From: an uncultured Treponema sp.
GTDB taxonomy: Bacteria > Spirochaetota > Spirochaetia > Treponematales > Treponemataceae
Assembly: GCA_947178095.1 (NCBI GenBank)
Contig: CAMWWZ010000015.1
Location: forward strand, 1 to 36,822
DNA length: 36,822 nucleotides
Reading direction: 5' to 3'
Of the stretch, positions 30,105 to 36,822 are shown one piece after another (position 1 is the first letter of the stretch; every line of letters starts with the position of its first letter). The notes beneath the pieces are model-generated. The model saw only the letters and a program-made list of their open reading frames with translations, was not told the DNA's origin and ran no database searches. The position numbers were made by a program, and so were the translations under genes.

Positions 30105-30809
30105 TCAAATTACGCCTTTGTAAATTACGCGCACTTGCTTATATAAACCATCGCCCTCGGATTTAGTTTCAATGTCCGGGATTTCGTTGAGCGTCGTGTG
30201 AATGAGGCGGCGTTCGAACGGATTCATCGGCTCAAGCAAAATCGATTTTCGGTACGAGCGAACTTTGTCGGCGGTGGTGTAGGCGAGGCGCACCAAAGAT
30301 TCTTCGCGGCGGATTCGATAACTTTCCGTGTCCAAAATCACGCGCACATTTTCGTGGCCAAGATGTCCGGCGTAAACGTTGAGCAAAAGTTGAAGTGCGT
30401 CCAAATTTTTTCCTTTGCGTCCAATCAAAATCGAAGAACTTTCCGACTGAATCTTAAGCCCGATTTTGCGCTCTTCGCGGAACATAATTTCCACGGTGGC
30501 GGAATAGCCCATTTTTGAAATCACTTCGGTGATGAACGTCGTGAGCTTTTGCTCGAATTCATCTTGCGGAATTGGATTCGACACTCTTTTTTTCGGCGCG
30601 CGATTTTCGGAAGGACGCTCGTTTTGCGCGGCGGCGTTCGGCGTATTTTCATCCATGTGAACGCGGATTTTCACGAAGCCTTTTTTGAAAAGCGAATTTT
30701 TCTGCGTTTCCAAAATTTCCACGTCGAACTGGTCGCGTTCCAAACCCAATTCCTGCGCGGCCTTTTCGATGGCTTCCTTTTCGGTTTTTCCTTCGTATTC
30801 GTATGTCAT
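30105..30809 (-). CDS. jag: Jag/KhpB RNA-binding protein
   Basis: A 234-residue protein with the full Jag architecture: an N-terminal Jag-N domain (residues 1-55, GKTEKEAIEKAAQELGL and a SLFKKGFVKIRV end), a variable linker, a KH domain (about 85-160 with SSILIGRKGKNLDALQLLLN, the GxxG loop) and an R3H domain (about 165-234 with NPFERRLIHTTLNE). It binds RNA and with KhpA influences cell division and envelope genes in other bacteria. GCAGGAG precedes the ATG. It follows yidC in the usual order. Confidence 0.95.
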   Translation of the reverse strand: MTYEYEGKTEKEAIEKAAQELGLERDQFDVEILETQKNSLFKKGFVKIRVHMDENTPNAAAQNERPSENRAPKKRVSNPIPQDEFEQKLTTFITEVISKMGYSATVEIMFREERKIGLKIQSESSSILIGRKGKNLDALQLLLNVYAGHLGHENVRVILDTESYRIRREESLVRLAYTTADKVRSYRKSILLEPMNPFERRLIHTTLNEIPDIETKSEGDGLYKQVRVIYKGVI

Positions 30810-30821
30810 TTTTTCTCCTGC

Positions 30822-30848
30822 AAAGCCGAAGCGATTTTCGTCGGCTTT
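30822..30848. promoter_or_regulatory. Hairpin just upstream of the jag ribosome-binding site
   Basis: AAAGCCGA (30822-30829) and TCGGCTTT (30841-30848) form an 8-bp stem in the 146-base yidC-jag spacer. On the minus strand no strong T-run follows, so it may be a processing site or weak terminator of yidC readthrough. Confidence 0.45.
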
Positions 30849-30955
30849 TTGCGCATTTGCGCGAAAGTATGAAAAGTTTGCAACGCAAACTCATTGCCAA
30901 AAATTTTTTTCGTCCGCATCGCAACAATTCGTTTAACACGGACAATAATTTTAAA

Positions 30956-32758
30956 TCATCGTTTTTTCATTTTTACGACGTTTTTCTGCGCGGCGGAATT
31001 TTTTTCTTTCGCCTTGGATTTATTGATTATGACTTGCTGAATCATTTGCAAGATGTTGCTCATCGTCCAAAACAAAATCAATCCGCTCGGCGTGTTGTAA
31101 AGAATGAAGAAAAACAAAATCGGCAGACCATAAGTCATAAATTTCATCTGCGTGGAATTCTGCGCCGCCGTAGCAGTGCCGCCGACTTGCGTAATTTTTC
31201 CGTAAAGCAATTGCGAGACAAGATAAATCACCGGAAGAATGCGAATGTGATTGCTACGCAAAAGCGGCAAATTGAAATTGAGCACATAAATGCTGTCGCC
31301 TGCGGAAAGGTCGTCAATCCAGCCTTTTATGAAACTCGCGCCCCGGAATTCAAAATAATTATTGAACAAATTGTACATCGCAAAAAGGCACATCATTTGC
31401 AAAATCATCGGAAGGCATCCCGACATCGGATTGTAGCCAACTTCCTGATAAAGCTTGGCGGTTTCAGCCTGCATTTTTTGCGGATTGTCTTTGTACTTCG
31501 CTTGAATGGCTTGCATCTTCGGCTGGAGTTCCTGCATTTTTGTCGTGCCCACGGACGCTTTAATCGAAAGCGGAAAAAGGGCCACGCGCAAAATCAGCGT
31601 AAGAATGATGATGCTCACGCCCCAGTTCGGCACGATTTTGTAAACCAATTCCAAAATCCATTTTAGGATTGTTTCAAGCCATCCCAAAAATCCGCCGGAA
31701 TCCATCGCGTCCGTCAAACGGTAGCCGCTCAAATTCCAGCCATTATTTTCTGCGTTGGAATAAACGCGCAAATCTTTTTCGGCACGCGGCCCGACGTAAA
31801 CATAATAAATGTCATTCGTTTGTTTTTCGGTGATTGGCTTTCGCACCAAGCGCGCCTGCGCGTTGGACGAATTTTCAATTTCGATTTCAGTGGAATAATA
31901 AGCGTTTTCCAAAATCGAATTTTTCAGCGGAATTACAAGCTCGCAAAAATATTTTCCGCCGATTCCTGCAATTTCGAATTCCTTGTTGTAATCTTTGAAT
32001 TGTCCCGTTCCCAAACGAATGCTTTTGCTTTTGCCTTCGTTGAGCGCAAGAAACGAACGATTTTCATAGCGATCTATTTTCGGATCAAACGCAGGCCCGA
32101 CTTGCGGCGAAGTGCGCAAAGTGTACGAAGCGTTCATTCCATTTGCCGTGGGAAAATTCAGCGCGGAAAAATTTTCGCCGCCGTCAATCACGACATTCAT
32201 TCGGAACATATATTCGCCATTTTTGAAAGTGTATTGCTTGACCAAAGTGAAGTCCGAAAATTTTTTGGCGAACGCGATTTTCTTTTCGCCGTTTGCCTCG
32301 GGAAATTCTTTCGCGTCAAACAAATCATTCACGATCGAATTTTCCGCGCCGCCAAAAGCCAGCGAAAACGCGCGGTTGCTCGCCGAAATGTTGTCCGCCA
32401 TTTCCACGCCAAATCCGGTTTTCGTGTCTTTGTGATCGAGCAACTCGTAGCTCACGATGTCGCCGCCGCGATTCGTAAAAACGACTTTAATTTTGTCGGT
32501 CGTAATCGTATATTTTTTTTCGACAAGATTTTCGATCACGCCCGCAGAATCTTCGGAAGAATTCGCGTAAACAATCGAATTTATTTCCTCGGAAAATTGC
32601 GACGTTTGCGCCGAATTTTCTTCGACGACATTTTCGTCGATTTGAGTTTGCTCGACTTGCTGTGGCTGAGGCGGCGGAAAGAATTTTGCCTGAACAATCG
32701 TGTAGCCTATCAAAACAATAAAAATCAGCACGACGGCCGTGATTGTATTTTTATCCAT
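30956..32758 (-). CDS. yidC: Membrane protein insertase YidC
   Basis: A 600-residue YidC of Gram-negative type. The first transmembrane segment (residues 5-24) is followed by a Pro/Gln and acid-rich linker, a large periplasmic beta-sandwich domain (about 75-355), and the conserved five-helix core (about 370-590) with FPLSIKASVGTTKMQELQPKMQAIQAKY, the cytoplasmic coiled hairpin, and YNPMSGCLPMILQMM. It inserts membrane proteins alone or with Sec. AGGAG lies nine bases before the ATG. It is preceded by yidD and rnpA on the same strand. Confidence 0.97.
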   Translation of the reverse strand: MDKNTITAVVLIFIVLIGYTIVQAKFFPPPQPQQVEQTQIDENVVEENSAQTSQFSEEINSIVYANSSEDSAGVIENLVEKKYTITTDKIKVVFTNRGGDIVSYELLDHKDTKTGFGVEMADNISASNRAFSLAFGGAENSIVNDLFDAKEFPEANGEKKIAFAKKFSDFTLVKQYTFKNGEYMFRMNVVIDGGENFSALNFPTANGMNASYTLRTSPQVGPAFDPKIDRYENRSFLALNEGKSKSIRLGTGQFKDYNKEFEIAGIGGKYFCELVIPLKNSILENAYYSTEIEIENSSNAQARLVRKPITEKQTNDIYYVYVGPRAEKDLRVYSNAENNGWNLSGYRLTDAMDSGGFLGWLETILKWILELVYKIVPNWGVSIIILTLILRVALFPLSIKASVGTTKMQELQPKMQAIQAKYKDNPQKMQAETAKLYQEVGYNPMSGCLPMILQMMCLFAMYNLFNNYFEFRGASFIKGWIDDLSAGDSIYVLNFNLPLLRSNHIRILPVIYLVSQLLYGKITQVGGTATAAQNSTQMKFMTYGLPILFFFILYNTPSGLILFWTMSNILQMIQQVIINKSKAKEKNSAAQKNVVKMKKR

Positions 32759-32818
32759 AATGAATGTCTCCTGTTTTCGGATTTAATTATTTGAGAAAAA
32801 TTTATTGAACATTACGCG

Positions 32819-33040
32819 CTACGGAAGCGGATCGAAGCCGCCCTTGGAGAATTTATTGCATCGCAAAATTCTTGATGAAGACATAAAAAGGCCTTTCGCC
32901 GGTCCGTATTTTTTGAACGCCTGCATCGCATAGCACGAGCAAGTCGGAAAAAATCTGCAACACGGAGGAAAAAGCGGAGAAATCGCGATTTGATAGAATC
33001 GAATCAAAGCGCAGAAAAATTTCACGAGAAAATTTTTCAT
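32819..33040 (-). CDS. yidD: Membrane protein insertion efficiency factor YidD
   Basis: A 73-residue YidD: an amphipathic start, then [29 protein letters not shown] and a [15 protein letters not shown] end with the conserved cysteines. It is a small inner-membrane-associated helper of YidC. The ATG at 33040 overlaps the rnpA stop (ATGA). Confidence 0.95.
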   Translation of the reverse strand: MKNFLVKFFCALIRFYQIAISPLFPPCCRFFPTCSCYAMQAFKKYGPAKGLFMSSSRILRCNKFSKGGFDPLP

Positions 33041-33411
33041 TTCATCAGCCCTGCCTTTTTGCACAATTCACGAAATTGAACACACCTTGAGCTGAACGAA
33101 TCGTTTCCAGGATAAACTAAAAATAAAATATCGTACCCTGTGTTCAGGAATGTCTTGAAAAATCGAAAAGCCTCACGGCTGAAACGCTTCGAAGCATTTC
33201 GCTTCACGGCGTTTCCATAGCCACGCGGCAAGGGAAAGGCGATTCTGTTGAAACCAAGCGAATTTTTCACAAAGAAAATTTTCGCGCCGTCAACGCTCGC
33301 CTTCCTTCCGTTTTTGAACAGATTGCGTATTTCCGCCGAACTTTTTATGTGCTCGCAACGCTTGAACGTCCTCTGAAAGTTTGGCGTTTTTTTCGGCAAA
33401 TCCGTTTTCAT
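33037..33411 (-). CDS. rnpA: Ribonuclease P protein component
   Basis: A 124-residue RnpA with the RNR-type signature [20 protein letters not shown] (about residues 65-84), which binds the P RNA. It matures tRNA 5' ends with the P RNA. No clear ribosome-binding site precedes the ATG at 33411, which lies 25 bases after rpmH. yidD overlaps its stop. Confidence 0.93.
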   Translation of the reverse strand: MKTDLPKKTPNFQRTFKRCEHIKSSAEIRNLFKNGRKASVDGAKIFFVKNSLGFNRIAFPLPRGYGNAVKRNASKRFSREAFRFFKTFLNTGYDILFLVYPGNDSFSSRCVQFRELCKKAGLMK

Positions 33412-33436
33412 AAATGTTCAAATTTTGCCGAAGCGA

Positions 33437-33592
33437 CTAATACTTTTTGTGCTCGTCAGCCACCGAAAGCTTTTTGCGTCCCTTCGCGCGACGGCGAGAC
33501 AAAATTTTTCGTCCGCCTTTCGTGGCCATTCTTGCGCGGAAACCAAATTTTCTGTTGCGTTTAACTCGACTGGGTTGATATGTCCTTTTCAC
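33437..33592 (-). CDS. rpmH: 50S ribosomal protein L34
   Basis: A 51-residue L34. The start is GTG at 33592, with AGGAG at 33599-33603 upstream; the nearby ATG is out of frame and quickly stops. The translation begins [17 protein letters not shown] and includes [20 protein letters not shown], the full-length L34 signature. It lies in the usual place before rnpA, with its own promoter upstream. Confidence 0.96.
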   Translation of the reverse strand: MKRTYQPSRVKRNRKFGFRARMATKGGRKILSRRRAKGRKKLSVADEHKKY

Positions 33593-33648
33593 GGCATACT
33601 CCTATTTTGCAGGGAAATTTTTCCCAAAGATTTTCATTTGAGTATCGA

Positions 33649-33678
33649 ATTATATCATATTTTTTGAATTTTAGTCAA
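33649..33678 (-). promoter_or_regulatory. Promoter of the rpmH-rnpA-yidD-yidC cluster
   Basis: On the minus strand TTGACT (33678-33673), 18-base spacer, TATAAT (33654-33649), about 57 bases upstream of the rpmH start. A strong near-consensus promoter. Confidence 0.85.
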
Positions 33679-33706
33679 TAAGAACACGACAAGCGAACGG
33701 CGAAAA

Positions 33707-34237
33707 TTATTTTCTCGATTTCATTCTTTCAAAAATTTCTTTTAAATTTTCAGGCAATTCTTCGTCATTTTTTGGATTCTCATTTTCGGCGGAATTTTTT
33801 TCTTTTCCAAAAAATCCTTTTTCCAAAAGAATTTTTTCTTCGGCATCGAGTTTTTCGGAATATTTTTCCATTTCTTTTTCAACAATTTTTTTTCCCGAAT
33901 CTGCCAAAGAAGCTTTGCTTCCTCGCACGCGAAAAGCAAGCGTTTCAATTTTAGCGTCGGCGCAAATTCTGTTCATTCCAGTAAGAATGAATTTTTTGTG
34001 AAATTGCAACATTTGACTCCATGCTGGATGATCGGTTTCCACGAGAAGAATTCCGTTTTTAAAATCCACTATGCGACTATGATCAAAAAGTTGTGCGCCA
34101 TTTTCAGAAATTTTCTGCACGGTTTTTTTCCATGCAACAAGCATTTTCGAATTGCTTTCAAATTTTTGTTTTTCGATATTTTCGAAAAACGCCGAAACAA
34201 TTTCCGTGCCTGAAATAAAAATATTTTCTTCATTCAT
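33707..34237 (-). CDS. dciA: DUF721/DciA-type protein
   Basis: A 176-residue protein. The N-terminal half has the DUF721 pattern (W-x-x-x-V around AWKKTVQK, GILLVETDHPAWSQMLQFHKKFIL, and an IETLAFRVRG strand). This family includes DciA, the helicase-loading partner of DnaB. The C-terminal half is charged and helical. The start at 34237 has no strong ribosome-binding site. It lies 35 bases downstream of recF, as in other spirochaetes, supporting a replication role. Confidence 0.85.
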   Translation of the reverse strand: MNEENIFISGTEIVSAFFENIEKQKFESNSKMLVAWKKTVQKISENGAQLFDHSRIVDFKNGILLVETDHPAWSQMLQFHKKFILTGMNRICADAKIETLAFRVRGSKASLADSGKKIVEKEMEKYSEKLDAEEKILLEKGFFGKEKNSAENENPKNDEELPENLKEIFERMKSRK

Positions 34238-34272
34238 TTTGATTTCCTAATTTTTCTACAACACAAATTTTT

Positions 34273-35373
34273 TTATTCTTCTTTCCATTCGCCTTTTTCT
34301 ATTTGAAAAATTTTCGTGGTGGAACGCTTGTATCGTTCGTAAGGTTCGCCAGGCAAAAAGGTACAAAAAAGTTGTTCGTATTCCGGCAAAAGCGAAGTTA
34401 CCCTTTGGCGTTTTTCGGGATCGAGTTCAAGCAAAACGTCGTCCATCAAAAGCACGGGTTTTTCTTTTATTGCTTGGCTGTAAAAAACTGCCTGGCTCAC
34501 TCGAAGCAAAAGCGCGATGAGGCGGCGTTGTCCCATCGAAGCGATTGGAACGAAATTTTTTCCGTTGCGCAAAAATTGAATTTTGTCGCGATGAGGTCCG
34601 CTCAACGTTGTTCCCATCAAAAAATCTTTTTCGCGATTTTCTTTCAACAAATCAAGAATTTCATTTTCATTCGGAATGCGCTTGGAAAAACCTTCGCCAA
34701 ATTCTTTCCACGAAGGTTCGTAAGAAATCGTAACGCCGTCAATTTCCGCAACTTGTTCATAAAGTCGCGTGAAAATTTCGTTGAACTTGAACAAAGCCAA
34801 TTTTCGCTGTTTTTGAATTTCAAGTCCATTTTGCGCAAGCTGAATGTCGTACATTTCAATCATCGAAGATTTTTTTTCTTTAATCAAAACGTTTCGATTC
34901 TTCAAAGCTTGCTTGTATCGCCGCGACAAATCAATGTAAAGAACGTCGTACATCGAAAGGCTTTGGTCGAGAAAAAAACGACGGTCGGCTGGCTGTCCTT
35001 CGACAAATCTCAAATCATCGTGGCAAAACAAAATGCAAGGCATCGTGTTTATGAGTTCTTTTCTGTCGCGGATTTGCTTTCCATTCTTTTCGATTCGTTT
35101 TTTTCCTTCGCCAAAAAAAATATTCACGCTGCGAATTCCGCCAGAATCTTCCTGATAAAGCGAGCGCACCGAAAATTCTTTTTCGCCTTTTTTCACAATT
35201 TCAGAATCGACATGCGTTCGAAAAGAATTTCCGTAGGCGCAATAATAAAGCGATTCCAAAATGTTGCTTTTTCCCTGGCCGTTTTGTCCGACGAAAAAAA
35301 TTTCTTTTGACGACAAATCAATTTTGTCGTTTTTCAAATTGCGAAAATTATAAAACGAAACCGAAAGAAACAC
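34273..35373 (-). CDS. recF: Recombination protein RecF
   Basis: A 366-residue SMC-like ATPase. Walker A is GQNGQGKSN (about residues 29-37), followed by FRTHVDSEIV, GQPADRRFFLDQ, the signature LSGPHRD (about residue 263) and Walker B VLLMDDVLLELD. The start is GTG at 35373; the upstream ribosome-binding site is weak. It acts in gap repair at stalled forks. It follows dnaN by 72 bases. Confidence 0.96.
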   Translation of the reverse strand: MFLSVSFYNFRNLKNDKIDLSSKEIFFVGQNGQGKSNILESLYYCAYGNSFRTHVDSEIVKKGEKEFSVRSLYQEDSGGIRSVNIFFGEGKKRIEKNGKQIRDRKELINTMPCILFCHDDLRFVEGQPADRRFFLDQSLSMYDVLYIDLSRRYKQALKNRNVLIKEKKSSMIEMYDIQLAQNGLEIQKQRKLALFKFNEIFTRLYEQVAEIDGVTISYEPSWKEFGEGFSKRIPNENEILDLLKENREKDFLMGTTLSGPHRDKIQFLRNGKNFVPIASMGQRRLIALLLRVSQAVFYSQAIKEKPVLLMDDVLLELDPEKRQRVTSLLPEYEQLFCTFLPGEPYERYKRSTTKIFQIEKGEWKEE

Positions 35374-35445
35374 AGTTAAAAATCCAAGCGAAATTCGAGC
35401 ATTTTTTTTAATCCGAGCTTTCTTTTACCGAATTCGAAAAAATTT

Positions 35446-36549
35446 CTAATTCAAATTCATCGTCATTATGACGTGGAAATAATCCGATTTCGGTTCGGTG
35501 CGCAAAATCACGGCTTTGTTCGGATCGATGAAATCAAACGCAATTCTTTTCGCGTCCGTCTTTTTGAGCGGCTCTTCAATATATTTGAAATTAAAAGCGA
35601 GCATGACTTCTTCGCCGTCATATTGGCACGGAATTTCTTCGTCCGCGTTTCCAACGTCGGATTCGGGCGAAATCAAAGTGAGTTGACCCGGATTCAATTT
35701 GAAAATTATTCGCGTAGAATTTTTATCGACCATAATTCCAATTCGGCTCAAAGCTTCTTCCAAATCAGATTTTTCCACTTCGAATTTTCGCGTCAAATCT
35801 TGCGGAATCACGCGGCGATAATTCGGGAATTCTCCTTCCAACAAAAGCGAAGAAAATTCATAGCTGCCGAATTTGAAGAAAATCATTTTGTCAATTACGG
35901 CGATGGAAATATTTCCTTCGTCGCTGCAATTTTTAAGAACGCAATCCAAAATTTTCGTCGGAACGATCGCCGCCGGAAAATCAGGAATTCCTTGTCCAAT
36001 ATTTTTTGATTCGTAGGAAAGTCTGCGTCCGTCCGTCGCGACCATAATCAAATTGTCGTCAGACTTTTCAAAATAAACGCCCATCATAAAATGGCGATTT
36101 CCGTCGTCGCTTACGGCGAACGAAGTTTGCGCAATCATTTCCTTGATTTCTTTCGCCGGAACTTCAAAATAAGGAACATTTTCGCTCGCCTCAATTTCAG
36201 GGAATTTGTCGCTGGCTATGCTTTTCAATTGAAACTTGACTTTTTTGGAAACAGGCCGAATCGTAACCAAAATATCTTTTTGATCGAACTCAATCATTCC
36301 GGCGGGCGAAGTGGATAGCATTCTCATAAACTTGTCGCAATAAATTGTCGTCGTTCCTTCTTCATAAATTTCCACCGGAATTTTCGTGATGTAATTCACA
36401 GTCGCGTCCGAAGCTTTTATAGTGAGAGTGTTTTCCCGCGCCTCAAGCAAAATATTTGAAAGAATTGAAATCGGACTTTTATTGGCGATAATTTCCTGAG
36501 CGATGGAAATTTCCTTGATCATTGAATTTCGGTCGAACTGAAATTTCAT
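35446..36549 (-). CDS. dnaN: DNA polymerase III beta sliding clamp
   Basis: A 367-residue DnaN with three clamp domains of about 120 residues. Markers include ISILSNILLEA at the N-terminus, FMMGVYFE and ATDGRRLSYES in the middle, and EIPCQYDGEEVMLAFNFKYIEEPL with the C-terminal MTMNLN. AGGAG precedes the ATG at 36549. It forms the ring that tethers the replicative polymerase. Confidence 0.97.
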   Translation of the reverse strand: MKFQFDRNSMIKEISIAQEIIANKSPISILSNILLEARENTLTIKASDATVNYITKIPVEIYEEGTTTIYCDKFMRMLSTSPAGMIEFDQKDILVTIRPVSKKVKFQLKSIASDKFPEIEASENVPYFEVPAKEIKEMIAQTSFAVSDDGNRHFMMGVYFEKSDDNLIMVATDGRRLSYESKNIGQGIPDFPAAIVPTKILDCVLKNCSDEGNISIAVIDKMIFFKFGSYEFSSLLLEGEFPNYRRVIPQDLTRKFEVEKSDLEEALSRIGIMVDKNSTRIIFKLNPGQLTLISPESDVGNADEEIPCQYDGEEVMLAFNFKYIEEPLKKTDAKRIAFDFIDPNKAVILRTEPKSDYFHVIMTMNLN

Positions 36550-36565
36550 TTTAAACTCCTAGAAA

Positions 36566-36603
36566 AAAATTAATCTCGATTTTTCAAAATTGAGATTAAT
36601 TTT
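36566..36603. terminator. Long hairpin immediately before the dnaN ribosome-binding site
   Basis: AAAATTAATCTCGATTTT (36566-36583) pairs with 36586-36603 over 18 positions with one G-A-type mismatch and a two-base loop. On the minus strand it is followed by a T-run and then AGGAG of dnaN, so it may attenuate dnaN; on the plus strand a T-run also follows. Confidence 0.6.
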
Positions 36604-36668
36604 TTAATCCACTTCGCAATGAAATGAGAAGTGGCGTTTTATATGCAAGTTTCTAACAGAAACTTGAC

Positions 36669-36708
36669 ATGATAAAAGTCCGCGCTATTTGTGCGGTGCT
36701 TTTATCAT
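36669..36708. repeat. Inverted repeat in the dnaN leader
   Basis: ATGATAAAAG (36669-36678) and CTTTTATCAT (36699-36708) are perfect 10-bp arms; CCGC and GCGG inside can extend the stem. On the minus strand AGGAGTT immediately precedes ATG at 36708, opening a 7-codon frame (MIKAPHK). Confidence 0.6.
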
Positions 36709-36712
36709 AACT

Positions 36713-36741
36713 CCTAAAAAAAAGATTGGACAAGATTGTCC
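36713..36741 (-). terminator. Short terminator-like hairpin
   Basis: GGACAAGATTGTCC (36728-36741) is a 6-bp stem with a GA loop; on the minus strand a run of T follows after four bases. It may end dnaA transcription. Confidence 0.5.
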
Positions 36742-36822
36742 GAAATTTTTTCATAACGAAAAAAGAAAACTTTTTGTGCGAAAAATTCACTTTTCCCATT
36801 ATATATTAAATTTATAAATTTA

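Larger units (their letters stand above)
36550..36822. other. dnaA-dnaN spacer, edge of window
   Basis: No gene is seen. It contains several hairpins (36566-36603, 36609-36634, 36647-36665, 36669-36708, 36728-36741), and a TATAAT -10 box on the minus strand at 36803-36798 whose -35 would lie beyond the window. No TTATCCACA-type DnaA box is present. Confidence 0.6.

Overview
The window looks like chromosome from an AT-rich, anaerobic, Treponema-like spirochaete, close to the replication origin. The right end carries, on the minus strand, dnaN, recF, a DUF721/dciA-type gene, rpmH (GTG start), rnpA, yidD, yidC and jag. This is a classical origin-proximal order, and the dnaN-recF-DUF721 part matches what is known of treponemes. 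dnaA is expected just beyond base 36822. A fused cyclophilin-FKBP lipoprotein, a DUF3160 lipoprotein, an [FeFe] hydrogenase-like enzyme and many lipobox signal peptides fit the same assignment, which is inferred from gene content and not from a database search.

Layout. (1) 1-9.0 kb: trxB-trxA (minus), queH-argA (plus), a NifX-like protein (minus), a small lipoprotein and a transglutaminase-like protein (plus), then a tightly coupled minus-strand operon of [FeFe] hydrogenase-like protein, flavoprotein and YitT membrane protein. That operon has a good promoter with a large palindrome at the start-site position. (2) 9.1-12.5 kb: a PepSY-like secreted protein and a 913-residue DUF3160 lipoprotein. 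(3) 12.7-13.9 kb: an XRE repressor divergent from a GC-richer two-gene module (possible degenerate caspase-like protein plus second HTH protein), with repeated operator-like sequences, followed by a tandem array of 22-bp period. (4) 14.1-23.7 kb: a surface-glycan island on the plus strand with Wzx flippase, two GT4 and three GT2 glycosyltransferases, a sulfotransferase-like protein, a Wzy-like polymerase and a hexapeptide acyltransferase. Most junctions overlap by a few bases, so it probably acts as one operon; composition changes inside it and the last gene is very GC-rich. (5) 23.7-24.45 kb: a gene-free, repeat-rich scar with a glycosyltransferase remnant, a 34-bp perfect palindrome, a terminator and a mutually exclusive hairpin system. 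(6) 24.45-30.1 kb: Memo-like lipoprotein, DUF2798 membrane protein, EarP (EF-P rhamnosyltransferase) with a coupled small protein, the dual-domain peptidyl-prolyl isomerase and a secreted unknown. (7) 30.1-36.8 kb: the origin-proximal housekeeping cluster.

The most unusual sequence-level signal is a 9-bp word, TTGCGATAA (either strand), found about 30 times by eye, roughly half a copy being expected by chance. It clusters in the transglutaminase gene and its 3' spacer and in earP, forms inverted pairs at gene ends, and is absent from the glycan island. It behaves like a DNA uptake sequence or a highly iterated palindrome-type word. The second is a thioredoxin reductase whose NAD(P)H-binding motif is missing while FAD and redox motifs are intact, suggesting a ferredoxin- or otherwise non-NADPH-linked enzyme.
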